A stretch of DNA of 64,000 bases from Streptomyces cavernicola (GCF_029968035.1 NZ_JASCIQ010000019.1:1-64000); one strand, 5' to 3'; positions 15,275-24,153 are shown, counted from the stretch's first letter. Numbers and translations are program-made. The notes: a model not told the origin generated them from the letters alone.

Positions 15275-16453
15275 ATGCGTCATTTCGGGCACATCGCGCC
15301 TGAGATCCGGAAGCGTTTGTTCCATAGGGAGCCCTGCGCCTTCACCTCGGACTCTCCGGCCGCGCTCCTGTCGGTCGCCCTCGGCGCCACGCTGTACTCG
15401 CCGGCGACCCGCCCCCACCTCGCCGACGACGTCGCCAAGCAGACGCAGCGCGGGGTGGCGTCCATGGTGCTGTGCCTGGAGGACTCCATCGACGACGCGG
15501 ACGTCGTCGCCGCCGAGGAGAACCTCGTCGCGCAGCTGTCCGCGCTCGCGGCCGGGGACCCCGCTCAGGACGGGGAGCTGCCGCTGCTCTTCGTCCGCGT
15601 CCGGCATGCCGAGCAGATATCCGACCTCGTCCGCCGCCTCGGCCCCGCCGTCCGCATCCTCTCCGGCTTCGTCCTGCCGAAGTTCACCGAGGAGCGCGGC
15701 GTGCCCTTCCTGGAGGCGCTCACCGCCGCCGAGGCCGCCAGCGGACGCCGCCTCTTCGCGATGCCCGTCCTGGAGTCGCCCGAGCTGCTCCACCTGGAGA
15801 GCCGCGCCGACACCCTCGCCGGCATCGCCCGCACCGTCGACAAGTACCGCGAGCGGGTCCTCGCGCTGCGCCTCGGCGTCACCGACTTCTGCTCCGCGTA
15901 CGGGCTGCGCCGCCAGCCCGACATGACCGCGTACGACGTGCAGATCGTCGCCTCCGTCATCGCCGACGTCGTCAACGTCCTCGGCCGGGCCGACGGCACC
16001 GGCTTCACCGTCACCGGGCCCGTGTGGGAGTACTTCAGGGCCCAGGAGCGGATGTTCAAGCCGCAGCTGCGCAACAGCCCCTTCCTGGGGCGCGCCGAGG
16101 AGCTGCGCACCGCGCTCATCGAGCACGACATGGACGGGCTGCTCCGCGAGATCGGCCTCGACCGGGCCAACGGACTGCTCGGCAAGACCTGCATCCACCC
16201 CTCGCACGTCCTGCCCGTGCACGCCCTCTCCGTGGTCAGCCACGAGGAGTTCAGCGACGCCCAGGACATCCTGCGCCCCGAGCGCGGTGGCGGCGGAGTC
16301 CTGCGCTCCGCCTACACGAACAAGATGAACGAGGTGAAGCCGCACCGCGCCTGGGCCGAGCGGACCCTGCAGCGCGCCAAGGCCTTCGGCGTGGCCAACG
16401 AGGACGTCGGCTTCGTGGAACTGCTCACCGCGGGACTGCCGGGCGGCAACTGA
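15275..16453 (+). CDS. HpcH/HpaI aldolase/citrate-lyase family protein of the Ter biosynthetic operon
   Basis: The 392-residue CitE-like TIM-barrel lyase opens with MRHFGHIAPEIRKRLFHREP, typical of the Ter-linked branch. Metal and substrate residues are visible in MVLCLEDSIDD (Glu, Asp pair), FVRVRHAEQ, and MPVLESPELLHLESR. The last has the second acidic ligand. CitE-like lyases cleave or form C-C bonds with acyl-CoA or keto-acid substrates, but the substrate here is unknown. In the published Ter-system analysis by Anantharaman, Iyer and Aravind, this family travels with two PRTases and a HAD phosphatase. The next two genes here are exactly those. The PRTase gene follows within 80 bp. Confidence 0.9.
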   Translation: MRHFGHIAPEIRKRLFHREPCAFTSDSPAALLSVALGATLYSPATRPHLADDVAKQTQRGVASMVLCLEDSIDDADVVAAEENLVAQLSALAAGDPAQDGELPLLFVRVRHAEQISDLVRRLGPAVRILSGFVLPKFTEERGVPFLEALTAAEAASGRRLFAMPVLESPELLHLESRADTLAGIARTVDKYRERVLALRLGVTDFCSAYGLRRQPDMTAYDVQIVASVIADVVNVLGRADGTGFTVTGPVWEYFRAQERMFKPQLRNSPFLGRAEELRTALIEHDMDGLLREIGLDRANGLLGKTCIHPSHVLPVHALSVVSHEEFSDAQDILRPERGGGGVLRSAYTNKMNEVKPHRAWAERTLQRAKAFGVANEDVGFVELLTAGLPGGN

Positions 16454-16530
16454 CCCGGTACGCCCTGAAGTCGGGCGGGAGAGCTGGAAAGAACGTGACG
16501 TACGCAAGCGACAAGAGGGATACGAACAGC

Positions 16531-18981
16531 GTGGTGTGGTCGGGTGATTGGGTCGCCGAGCGGCTCGGGGTCGAACTGGACGGCGACGAGCGGCTGCGAG
16601 GGCTCCTCGGGCTCGCCCTGCGCCGCAACCCGAAACGGGCCCACCTGCTCGTCTCCCACGTCCTCGGCAAGCATGTGCCGCAGTCGCCCGCCCTGGTCTG
16701 GCGCTCCGGGTACGACCTCGGCGTGCGGGTGCGCGAGCTGCTCGGCGACGAGGAGGCCCGGCGCTCGCTCGTCCTCGGGTACGCGGAGACGGCCACCGGG
16801 CTCGGCCACTCCGTCGCGGACGGCCTGGCCCTCGCCCCGTATCTGCACTCCACCCGGCGGCCGGTGCCGGGCGTCGCGCGGGCCGGCGGCTTCGAGGAGT
16901 CGCACTCGCACGCCACCTCGCACCTGCTGCTTCCCGAGGACCCCGAACTCCTCGCGGGCGACGGCCCGTTGGTCCTCGTCGACGACGAGTTCTCCACCGG
17001 CAACACGGTCCTCAACACCATCCGCGACCTGCACGAGCGCTACCCGCGCGGGCGGTACGTGATCGTCGCCCTGGTCGACATGCGCTCGCCCGCCGACCAG
17101 GGCAGGCTCGCCGAGTTCGCCCGCGAGATCGACGCCCGGGTGGACCTGATCGCCCTGGCCTCGGGGACCGTACGCCTTCCCGAGGGCGTCCTGGAGCGCG
17201 GGCAGGCCCTGGTCGCCCAGCACGAGCAGGTCGCCGCCGGAGTTCCGGTGCAGCGGGACGCCCGCCGGCCCGTCCGCGTCGGCCTCGACTGGCCCGCCGG
17301 GCTGCCCGACGGCGGACGGCACGGCTTCACCACGGCGCACCGGGACGAGCTGGAGGCGGCCGCGCCCGGCCTGGTCGAGCAGCTCGCCGGGGCGCTGCCC
17401 GAGGGCGCCCGCCGCGTCCTCGTCCTCGGCTTCGAGGAGCTGATGTACGCGCCGCTGCGGCTCGCCGTCGGCCTGGAGGAGCACGTGGACGCGGAGGTCC
17501 GCTACTCCACGACCACCCGCTCGCCCGTCCTCGCCGTGGACGACCCCGGCTACGCGATCCGCAGCCGCCTGGTCTTCCCGGCCCACGACGACCCGGCGGA
17601 CGGGCCCGGCGACCGGTACGCGTACAACGTGGCGGGCGGCGGCTTCGACACCGTCGTCGCCGTCGTCGACTCCGCCGCCGACACCCCCGAACTGCACGCC
17701 CCCGACGGCCTGTTGGCGCAGCTCGCCCGGCACGCCGAGCACGTCCTGCTCGCGGTCGTCCCGTCCCACGTCCCCGGTGCCGCCCGCACCGCGGAACCCG
17801 AACGGCAGGAAGACCCCAGCATGCTGCCCGAACCCCTGCGCGGCCCCGCCTTCTCCTCGTACGCACCGGACGAGGTCGGCTGGCTGCTCCAGGACCTGTC
17901 CGAGGTCGAGCTCGAAGCGCCGACCGAGGAGCGCGAGGAGGCCATCCAGAGCGGCGGCGCGCACTACGCCGAGTCGCTGCCGGTCGAGTACCAGCCGAGC
18001 GAGCAGTACCAGGAGCTGTTCAAGGCCGCCCTGGAGACCTCGGCCGCGCGGATCGCGCAGGCCGTCGGCGTCGTCACCGAGACCGTCCTCGCCGAGCGCT
18101 CGCAGCGGCCCGTCCTGGTGTCGCTGGCCCGCGCCGGCACGCCCGTCGGCGTGCTGATGCGGCGCTGGGCGCAGCACCGGCACGGCCTCGACCTGCCACA
18201 CTACGCGGTGTCGATCGTGCGCGGCCGCGGCATCGACGCCAACGCGCTGCGCTGGCTCGCCGCCCACCACGACCCGGCCGACGTCGTCTTCGTCGACGGC
18301 TGGACCGGCAAGGGCGCCATCACCCGCGAACTCGCCCAGGCCGTACGGGACTTCGAGGACGCGGGCGGGGCCAAGGGCTTCGACCCGGAGATCGCGGTGC
18401 TCGCCGACCCGGGCTCCTGCGTACGGACCTATGGCACCCGCGAGGACTTCCTGATCCCCTCGGCCTGCCTCAACTCCACGGTCTCCGGGCTCATATCGCG
18501 CACCGTGCTCCGCGCCGACCTGGTCGGCCCGGACGACTTCCACGGCGCGAAGTTCTACCGCGAGCTGGCCGGGACGGACGTGTCCGGGCACTTCCTCGAC
18601 ACCGTCGCCGCGCGCTTCGACGAGGTCGGCGACGCCGTGGACGCCCAGGTCAAGGAGGTGCTCTCGGCCGACCGGGCGCCGACCTGGGAGGGCTGGGCCG
18701 CCGTCGAGCGGATCAGCGTCGAGTACGGCATCAACGATGTGAACCTGGTCAAGCCGGGCGTCGGCGAGACCACCCGGGTGCTGCTCCGCCGCGTCCCGTG
18801 GAAGATCCTCGCCCAGCGCGGCGCGGGCGCCGACCTCGACCACGTCCGCCTGCTCGCCGAGCAGCGCGGCGTCGACGTCGAGGAGGTGGACGGACTCCCG
18901 TACAGCTGCGTCGGGTTGATCCACCCCCAGTACACGCGGGGCGCGACCGGTGCCGACGGCAAGGCGGTGACCGGCAAGTGA
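16531..18981 (+). CDS. Four-domain PRTase_2-TRSP-PRTase_1-PELOTA protein
   Basis: The protein has 816 residues from GTG 16531. GTG 16495 is an alternative with a weak SD. Domains in order: PRTase_2 with the PRPP loop VLVDDEFSTGNT (~149-160); a TRSP domain named for the visible TTTRSPVLAVDD (~326-337); PRTase_1 from about 431 with PRPP loop VFVDGWTGKGAI (~585-596); and a PELOTA RNA-binding-like fold from ~737 (VNLVKPGVGETTRVLLRR). PRTases attach ribose phosphate to a base-like acceptor, so two of them suggest a nucleoside-like product. In many bacteria the two halves are separate genes. Here they are in one frame, but ATG 17821, 10 nt after AGGA, could also begin the second half. The stop overlaps the HAD start (GTGA). 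Confidence 0.88.
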   Translation: MVWSGDWVAERLGVELDGDERLRGLLGLALRRNPKRAHLLVSHVLGKHVPQSPALVWRSGYDLGVRVRELLGDEEARRSLVLGYAETATGLGHSVADGLALAPYLHSTRRPVPGVARAGGFEESHSHATSHLLLPEDPELLAGDGPLVLVDDEFSTGNTVLNTIRDLHERYPRGRYVIVALVDMRSPADQGRLAEFAREIDARVDLIALASGTVRLPEGVLERGQALVAQHEQVAAGVPVQRDARRPVRVGLDWPAGLPDGGRHGFTTAHRDELEAAAPGLVEQLAGALPEGARRVLVLGFEELMYAPLRLAVGLEEHVDAEVRYSTTTRSPVLAVDDPGYAIRSRLVFPAHDDPADGPGDRYAYNVAGGGFDTVVAVVDSAADTPELHAPDGLLAQLARHAEHVLLAVVPSHVPGAARTAEPERQEDPSMLPEPLRGPAFSSYAPDEVGWLLQDLSEVELEAPTEEREEAIQSGGAHYAESLPVEYQPSEQYQELFKAALETSAARIAQAVGVVTETVLAERSQRPVLVSLARAGTPVGVLMRRWAQHRHGLDLPHYAVSIVRGRGIDANALRWLAAHHDPADVVFVDGWTGKGAITRELAQAVRDFEDAGGAKGFDPEIAVLADPGSCVRTYGTREDFLIPSACLNSTVSGLISRTVLRADLVGPDDFHGAKFYRELAGTDVSGHFLDTVAARFDEVGDAVDAQVKEVLSADRAPTWEGWAAVERISVEYGINDVNLVKPGVGETTRVLLRRVPWKILAQRGAGADLDHVRLLAEQRGVDVEEVDGLPYSCVGLIHPQYTRGATGADGKAVTGK

Positions 18982-19799
18982 GCACCACACTCGTCGCCAG
19001 CGACCTCGACCGCACGCTCATCTACTCCGCGGCGGCCCTGCAACTGCCGATGCCCGACGCGGAGGCCCCGCGCCTGCTCTGCGTCGAGCTGTACGAGGGC
19101 AAGCCGCTGTCGTACGTGACGGAGGACGCCGCCGGGCTCCTCGCCGAGCTGTCCCGGGCCACCGTCTTCGTGCCGACGACGACGCGGACGCGCGCCCAGT
19201 ACCAGCGCATCAACCTGCCGGGCCGCACCCCGCGGTTCGCGATCTGCGCCAACGGCGGCCATCTCCTCGTCGACGGCGTCTCCGACCGGGACTGGCAGCG
19301 GCAGGTCGCCGCGCGCCTGGCCGAGGAGTGCGCCTCGCTCGACGAGGTCCGCGCCCACCTGGTGGCCGCCGCCGACGAGTCGTGGCTGCTGAAGGAGCGG
19401 GTCGCCGAGGACCTCTTCGCGTATCTGGTGGTCGAGCGGTCGCTGCTGCCCGAGGGCTGGGTCAAGGAGCTGTCCGGCTGGGCGGAGGAGCGCGGCTGGA
19501 CCGTCTCCCTGCAGGGCCGGAAGATCTACGCGGTGCCGAAGCCGCTGACGAAGAGCGCCGCCATGCGCGAGGTCGCCCGCCGCACCGGCGCCGACCTCAC
19601 CCTCGCCGCGGGCGACTCGCTCCTGGACGCCGACCTGCTGCTCGCCGCGGACCGGGCCTGGCGCCCGGCCCACGGGGAGCTGGCGGAGTCCGGCCTGGTC
19701 GGTCCTGGGCTCACCGTTCTTCCGGAGCGGGGGATCCAGGCCGGGGAGCGGATTCTGCGGGAGTTCCTCTACACCGCCGGTCCTGGCCGGTCCGCCTGA
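18978..19799 (+). CDS. HAD superfamily phosphatase of the Ter biosynthetic operon
   Basis: The 273-residue Cof/SPP-like HAD hydrolase starts at GTG overlapping the PRTase stop by 4 bp, so translation is coupled. Motif I is ASDLDRTLIYS (catalytic Asp pair), motif II PTTTRTRAQY, motif III Lys near PLTKSAAM, and motif IV AAGDSLLDADLL. It probably dephosphorylates the phosphoribosylated product of the preceding enzyme. The product is unknown. The operon lacks the ATP-grasp ligase seen in some related Ter clusters. The gene's end overlaps the convergent DedA gene by 89 bp. Confidence 0.9.
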   Translation: MSTTLVASDLDRTLIYSAAALQLPMPDAEAPRLLCVELYEGKPLSYVTEDAAGLLAELSRATVFVPTTTRTRAQYQRINLPGRTPRFAICANGGHLLVDGVSDRDWQRQVAARLAEECASLDEVRAHLVAAADESWLLKERVAEDLFAYLVVERSLLPEGWVKELSGWAEERGWTVSLQGRKIYAVPKPLTKSAAMREVARRTGADLTLAAGDSLLDADLLLAADRAWRPAHGELAESGLVGPGLTVLPERGIQAGERILREFLYTAGPGRSA

Positions 19800-20394
19800 C
19801 GATCCTGGTGGTGAGGAAGAGCACCACGGCCGCGGCGGCGGCGCCGAGCACGACCGTCGAGTACGTGGAGACGTACGCCGCCACCTGCGTCCAGTTCTCG
19901 CCGAGCAGGTAGCCGGCGAGGACGAACAGGGTGTTCCAGATCGCGCTGCCGAGTGTGGTGAGCCACAGGAACGTCGGCAGCGGCATGCGCTCCACGCCCG
20001 CGGGCACGGAGATCAGGCTGCGGAACACCGGGATCATCCGGCCGAGGAACACGGCCTTGGTGCCGTGCCGCGCGAACCACCGCTCGGTCCGCTCGATGTC
20101 GGACGCCTTGACGAGCGGCAGCCGCCGGGCGACCGCGATCGTACGGTCCCGGCCGAGCCCCGCCCCGACGCCGTACAGCGCGAGCGCGCCGAGCACGGAG
20201 CCGAGGGTCGTCCACACCAGGGCGGCCACGAGGTTCATCTGCCCCGTGCTCGACGCGAAGCCGGCGAGCGGCAGGATCACCTCGCTCGGCAGCGGCGGGA
20301 AGAGGTTCTCCAGCGCTACGAGGAGTCCGGCCCCGGGCGCCCCGAGGGTGTCCATGAGACCGGTGATCCACCCCGGTGCGGTGCTGTCGATCAT
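19711..20394 (-). CDS. DedA family membrane protein
   Basis: The 227-residue VTT/DedA protein has about five hydrophobic helices. The signature ENLFPPLPSEVILPLAGF (~28-45) and the re-entrant-loop motif FLGRMIPVFRSLISVPAG with its conserved arginines are both present. DedA proteins act in lipid-carrier recycling (undecaprenyl phosphate) or lipid scrambling and proton-motive homeostasis. The last ~30 codons overlap the 3' end of the convergent HAD gene. That part encodes a charged, Pro-rich tail that may be dispensable. A second, more divergent DedA-like gene lies at 28833. Confidence 0.92.
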   Translation of the reverse strand: MIDSTAPGWITGLMDTLGAPGAGLLVALENLFPPLPSEVILPLAGFASSTGQMNLVAALVWTTLGSVLGALALYGVGAGLGRDRTIAVARRLPLVKASDIERTERWFARHGTKAVFLGRMIPVFRSLISVPAGVERMPLPTFLWLTTLGSAIWNTLFVLAGYLLGENWTQVAAYVSTYSTVVLGAAAAAVVLFLTTRIVRRTGQDRRCRGTPAESAPRPGSPAPEER

Positions 20395-20461
20395 GCGGCC
20401 AGGCTAGGGACCGCTTCCTGAAGCGGACCTGAAGCGGCCGGGGGCGGGGGGAAGCCTGAAG

Positions 20462-20686
20462 TCAGCCGCAGCAGCCGCCTCCGCAGCAGCCGCCTCCACC
20501 GCCGCCGGAGGCCGGGGCGGGCGCGGGGCCGGAGCCTGCCGTTCCGCCGACGGCGACCGTCGACAGGAGCTTCACGGTGTCGTCGTGCCCGGCGGGGCAG
20601 GCGGCCGGGTCGGAGGACTCGGCCATGGGACGGCTGAGCTCGAAGGTGTCGCCGCAGGTCCGGCAGCGGAAGTCGTAGCGAGGCAT
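20462..20686 (-). CDS. FmdB family zinc-ribbon protein
   Basis: The 74-residue protein begins MPRYDFRCRTCGDTFELSRP and completes a zinc ribbon with a C-x-x-C pair and a later CPAGH pair, the FmdB/CxxC_CxxC_SSSS layout. The tail is Gly-rich and ends in GGCCGGGCCG, four cysteines that could bind extra metal. These small proteins are thought to be regulatory or metal-binding, without a proven function in streptomycetes. The stop lies just past a Gly-rich segment, and the gene is preceded by the terminator of the DUF4383 gene. Confidence 0.9.
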   Translation of the reverse strand: MPRYDFRCRTCGDTFELSRPMAESSDPAACPAGHDDTVKLLSTVAVGGTAGSGPAPAPASGGGGGGCCGGGCCG

Positions 20687-20700
20687 GGGCTCAGGTTAAC

Positions 20701-20755
20701 GGGGCGTGTGCCCGGTGAGAACCGGCTCCCAGGCCCCACACCGCGCACACGCCCC
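20701..20755 (-). terminator. Long inverted repeat after DUF4383 gene
   Basis: GGGGCGTGTGC (20701-20711) pairs perfectly with GCACACGCCCC (20745-20755) across a 33-nt loop. It lies between the DUF4383 stop and the fmdB start, so it is probably a terminator. Confidence 0.6.
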
Positions 20756-20772
20756 TGGCTTGTCCGGCCGAG

Positions 20773-21333
20773 CTACTCCTTTTCGTTCCGCGCGCTCAAC
20801 TGTGCCTGGCTGAGCACGCGTTCCTCACGTTCGGCCTGGCCGGGATGGCGGGCCCGCCAGTACGGGTTGTCGTGCGGCAGCGCACTGCCCACACGCCCGT
20901 ACATGCCGAAGACCATCAGCAGAATGCCGACCACGAAGCTGAACAGGACGTTCTGGATCCGGAACGCGAGGAAATTGAGGTCCGAGTCCAGGAGCGCGAG
21001 GTTCGCGAAGCCGCTGAGGATGAACAGGACGCCCAGCACCATGTTGAGCGTCGAGGCGAAGTTTCCGCCGATCACCATGCCCGCGAAGAGCAGCAGCCCC
21101 ACGCAGATCGAGAGCACGCTCAGCGTGCCGTTGGTGTTGAGCCCGGCGACCGTGTCGCCCCGGGTGTCGAAGAATCCGACCTCGTCGATCAGGCCGAGGA
21201 TGCCGAACGCGAGCAGGACGAGCCCCATGAGGCCCGCGCCGACGCGGTAGACCTTGCTGAGACGGTGGTCGACGGGAAGGTGCTCGTTCAGCGAGATCCG
21301 TCGCCTGGTGGGGAGCATTGTGTGCGTGGCCAT
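20773..21333 (-). CDS. DUF4383 family membrane protein
   Basis: The 186-residue protein starts at the ATG that follows GGGAGG. It has four hydrophobic helices: GAGLMGLVLLAFGILGLIDE, then around LSVLSICVGLLLFAGMVIGG, MVLGVLFILSGFANLALL and VLFSFVVGILLMVFGMYG. The pattern VYRVGAGLMGLVLLAFGI is typical of actinobacterial DUF4383 proteins. N- and C-terminal tails are hydrophilic and probably cytosolic. The function is unknown. The C-terminus has charged repeats (AEREERVLSQAQLSARNEKE). Confidence 0.87.
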   Translation of the reverse strand: MATHTMLPTRRRISLNEHLPVDHRLSKVYRVGAGLMGLVLLAFGILGLIDEVGFFDTRGDTVAGLNTNGTLSVLSICVGLLLFAGMVIGGNFASTLNMVLGVLFILSGFANLALLDSDLNFLAFRIQNVLFSFVVGILLMVFGMYGRVGSALPHDNPYWRARHPGQAEREERVLSQAQLSARNEKE

Positions 21334-21510
21334 ATCCGCCTCCCTGGAGTGCACGGAGGCCCTCACCCCGGACGGAGGCTCCGCTCCGTCCGGAGACTTG
21401 CGGTCGCGGGCATGAATCGATGCCCGCCTCCTCCCAGCATCCGCCTCGGCCGCCCTGCCCGCCACACCGAGCGGAACCCGCTCTCTTATGCCCCTACGCC
21501 CCTACGGCCC

Positions 21511-22965
21511 CTACGCCCCCGCGCCCCGCTCCTGCCGGATCTGGGCGACCACGCCGGCCACCGTGTTCCGTACGGCTTCCGCCTCCGTGAGGAAGTGCCA
21601 GTAGTCGGGGTGGCGGCCCTCCTCCAGCGTGGCGACGGCGCGGTCCAGGCGGCCGACCGCGGCGTCGAGCGGGCGGGCGTGCCGCGGGTCGGGGGTGCTG
21701 CGGCCGGTCATCGCCAGGCGCTGGGCGTCCCTGATCGCGAAGCGCGTGCGCTCGATCTCCTGCTGCGGGTCCTTCGCCACCGCGTTCAGCCGCCGCAGCC
21801 GGTCGCCCGCCGCGGAGACCGCCTCGTCCGTGGTGTTCAGCAGCGCCCGCACCGTGCTCAACAGGGCCGTCGCGTCCGGCCAGCGCTGCTCCGCGCGCGC
21901 CTTACGGGCCTCGGCCAGCTTCGCCTCGGCCTGCCGGACCGCGTCCGCCGCCTGCTCCGGCACCGGCTGCAGGTCCTGCCAGCACGCCGCGGTGAACCTG
22001 CGCCGCAGCTCGCTCAGGACCGGCTCGACCTGCGCGGACCGGGTGGTCAGCGCCTGTGCCCGGGTACGCAGCGACACGAGCCGCCGGTCCGTCTCTGCGG
22101 CCCGCTCGGGCAACCGCTCCGCCTCGACCCGTACGGCCTCGGCGTCCCGCAGCACCCGGTCGGCGCGCTGCAGCGTCTCGGGCACGCCGTGCCGGCCCGC
22201 GCCCTGGTTCAGCTTGGTCAGCTCCGGGCCGAGCGCGGCGAGCCGGGCCGCCAGGTCGTCGGCGCGCAGGCCCGAGCCGCGGACCGCGTCGAGTGCGGTG
22301 CTCGCGGCGAGCAGCGCCTGCCGGGCCCGTTCGACCGCGGGGGCGAGGCGGGCCAGCTGCGTCTCGGCCTTGTCGAGGAGCGCGCCGAGGCTCTGCCCGA
22401 ACCGGTCGAGCTCCTGCTTGACGCGCACCAACTCGTCCTTGGCGCCGGTCAGTTCGGCCCTGGCCCGGCTCGCGACGGAGGCCTCCAGGTCGTCCCGGTC
22501 CAGGTCGTGCGCGTCGACCGCGGTGATGTAGCGGTGGCTGACCTCGTCGATCCGGCGGCCGAGCGCCTCGAAGTCGGCGGCGACGCGCTGGGCCGCGGGG
22601 GAGCTGTCGACGGCCGTGATGGTCTCGATGGAGATCCGCAGATCCCGCTGGGCGGTGTCGAGTTCGTAGAACGCCTCGGCCGCCGCGTCCTTGGCGGCCT
22701 GCGCCTCGGCGCGCGCACTGTCGCCCCGGCCGCCGAACCAGCGCCGCGTCCCGCCGCCCGCGAACGCCGCGGGCGCCATGGCGAGGAGCAGCGGCACCGG
22801 CAGCAACGCGAGCCCGACCACGTCCCGCAGCGCTCCCGCCCGGCGCGGTTGCGTGAGCTGTTGTTCCGTACGCGGTTTCGGGCGCTGTGCCGTACGTGGT
22901 TTCGGGCGCGGGGAGAGGCGAGGGGCGACCTGCTGCGCGTACGGCTGCGGTGGTGTCGCCGTCAC
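21511..22965 (-). CDS. Membrane-anchored long coiled-coil protein
   Basis: The 484-residue protein starts at GTG behind GGGAG. The first ~45 residues are basic and Pro/Arg/Gln-rich, followed by one membrane segment (ALRDVVGLALLPVPLLLAMA, ~45-67). Almost all of the rest is Ala/Glu/Arg/Leu-rich heptad sequence, predicted as long coiled coils without recognisable catalytic motifs. The layout is that of a scaffold or stalk protein held at the membrane. I do not recognise a named family, though similar conserved hypotheticals occur in streptomycetes. It is separated from the DUF4097 lipoprotein by ~110 bp, same strand. Confidence 0.8.
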   Translation of the reverse strand: MTATPPQPYAQQVAPRLSPRPKPRTAQRPKPRTEQQLTQPRRAGALRDVVGLALLPVPLLLAMAPAAFAGGGTRRWFGGRGDSARAEAQAAKDAAAEAFYELDTAQRDLRISIETITAVDSSPAAQRVAADFEALGRRIDEVSHRYITAVDAHDLDRDDLEASVASRARAELTGAKDELVRVKQELDRFGQSLGALLDKAETQLARLAPAVERARQALLAASTALDAVRGSGLRADDLAARLAALGPELTKLNQGAGRHGVPETLQRADRVLRDAEAVRVEAERLPERAAETDRRLVSLRTRAQALTTRSAQVEPVLSELRRRFTAACWQDLQPVPEQAADAVRQAEAKLAEARKARAEQRWPDATALLSTVRALLNTTDEAVSAAGDRLRRLNAVAKDPQQEIERTRFAIRDAQRLAMTGRSTPDPRHARPLDAAVGRLDRAVATLEEGRHPDYWHFLTEAEAVRNTVAGVVAQIRQERGAGA

Positions 22966-23074
22966 TTCTCACTCCCGTGCTGTCGTCCGCCCGGCCTGGA
23001 ACATCTCCGGCCAGGTCGTGGCCGAGCCGGGGGGAGCCATTCTCCCACCCGAAGAGGACGAACACACGGGCCGT

Positions 23075-23845
23075 TCAGTTCACGCTGACGCTGCCGTCTT
23101 CGCTGTGTACGTCGACCACACGAGCGCCGCGCTCGTCCCGCTCCACGCCCTCGCCCACGTCCACGGAGCCGTCGGCGGAGGTGGCGTTCACCCGGTACGC
23201 GCCGTCCGGCAGGTCCACCGAGACCGCCCCGCCCTTGCTGTACGCCTCCACCCGGTCCGGGGCCCTGCCGAGGTCGAGCCGCACCCGGCCGTCCTCGCTG
23301 CGGGCGTCGATCCGCCCTGAGGTCACGCCGAGCGCCTCGACCGCCCCGTCCGCGCTGACCAGTTCGAGCGGCCCGGAGGAGTCCTCGACGGTCACCCGCC
23401 CGTCGTCGGACCTGATCCGCAGGGCCGTACGGAATCCGCTCGCCGTCACCCGCCCGTCCTTGCTGACCACGTGCACGGCCGCCGCGCGCGGCACCTCGAT
23501 CCGGTGCCGGGCGGCGCAGTCGCTGACGAACCCGTCGCAGTCGACCTGGAGTTGCAGGGTGTCGCCGTCCATCCGCCAGGTGACCGCGGGGTCCTCGCCG
23601 AGCACGGTGCTGCCGTCGAACCACCGGGTGACCCGCACCTCTTCCACGTCGGCGGCCACCACGTCGAGTGCGGAGTCGTCCGAGTCGACGGTCAACGTCC
23701 GCCCCTGCAGCGGGAAGGACCGGGTCTCCGGCTCGTCGTCGTCCGCGGCGCTCGCGCACCCGCCGACCAGGACGACGGCGGCGAGCGCGACCCCGAGCGC
23801 GGCGGCCGTGCGGGTGCGGCGGACTCGTACGGTACGGACGCTCAT
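23075..23845 (-). CDS. DUF4097-type beta-repeat lipoprotein
   Basis: The 256-residue protein starts at ATG with SD GGGAG. The N-terminus is a lipoprotein signal with lipobox LVGGC near residue 30, so it should be lipid-anchored outside the membrane. The body is built of short repeats of the type SxDGRVxV/A: VVSKDGRVTASG, IRSDDGRVTVED, VSADGAVEALG, ARSEDGRVRLDLG, VHSEDGSVSV. This is a right-handed beta-helix-like DUF4097 fold. The function is unknown. It may be a surface adhesin or an anti-sigma-linked component, but no sigma factor is adjacent. Confidence 0.88.
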   Translation of the reverse strand: MSVRTVRVRRTRTAAALGVALAAVVLVGGCASAADDDEPETRSFPLQGRTLTVDSDDSALDVVAADVEEVRVTRWFDGSTVLGEDPAVTWRMDGDTLQLQVDCDGFVSDCAARHRIEVPRAAAVHVVSKDGRVTASGFRTALRIRSDDGRVTVEDSSGPLELVSADGAVEALGVTSGRIDARSEDGRVRLDLGRAPDRVEAYSKGGAVSVDLPDGAYRVNATSADGSVDVGEGVERDERGARVVDVHSEDGSVSVN

Positions 23846-24031
23846 GTCGGTCTCCCTCAGGGGCTCTGCCGGGCCTTCGCCGCGGTCCCCCCAGACCGTA
23901 CGAATCCGCACGTCCCGCCGGGATCCGGCAAGCCACCGGGCCCGTGGTGGGGACAACCCCCGGCCGCTCGCCGCCCCTCGTACGGGTTTGCGGGGCAGGG
24001 CACTCGGCAGGGTAAGGTGTCCATTCGTCCC

Positions 24032-24103
24032 GGGCGCGTAGCTCAGGGGTAGAGCGTCGCCCTTACAAGGCGAATGTCGGCGGTTCGAAACCGTCCGCGC
24101 CCA
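24032..24103 (+). tRNA. tRNA-Val (anticodon UAC)
   Basis: A full cloverleaf is visible. The 7-bp acceptor is GGGCGCG with CGCGCCC. The D stem is GCTC/GAGC, the anticodon stem is TCGCC/GGCGA with loop CTTACAA (TAC at 24064-24066), and the T loop is TTCGAAA. The discriminator is A, and CCA is not encoded. A terminator hairpin follows 16 bp later. No integrase or attachment duplication flanks it. Confidence 0.97.
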
Positions 24104-24117
24104 CCGGGTATGAACAG

Positions 24118-24153
24118 GAGAAGCCCCGCACCGTGCATGGTGCGGGGCTTCTT
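24118..24153 (+). terminator. Terminator after tRNA-Val
   Basis: A perfect 12-bp stem (24121-24132 with 24139-24150) with a 6-nt loop can be extended outward. It is followed by a short T/C run. Confidence 0.85.

Noticed and set aside
16312..18990. 892-residue minus-strand open frame opposite the PRTase gene
   Set aside because: Antisense shadow of a well-supported multi-domain gene, with no recognisable motifs.
24032..24103. tRNA-Val as an integration site
   Set aside because: No integrase gene and no repeated 3' tRNA segment nearby.
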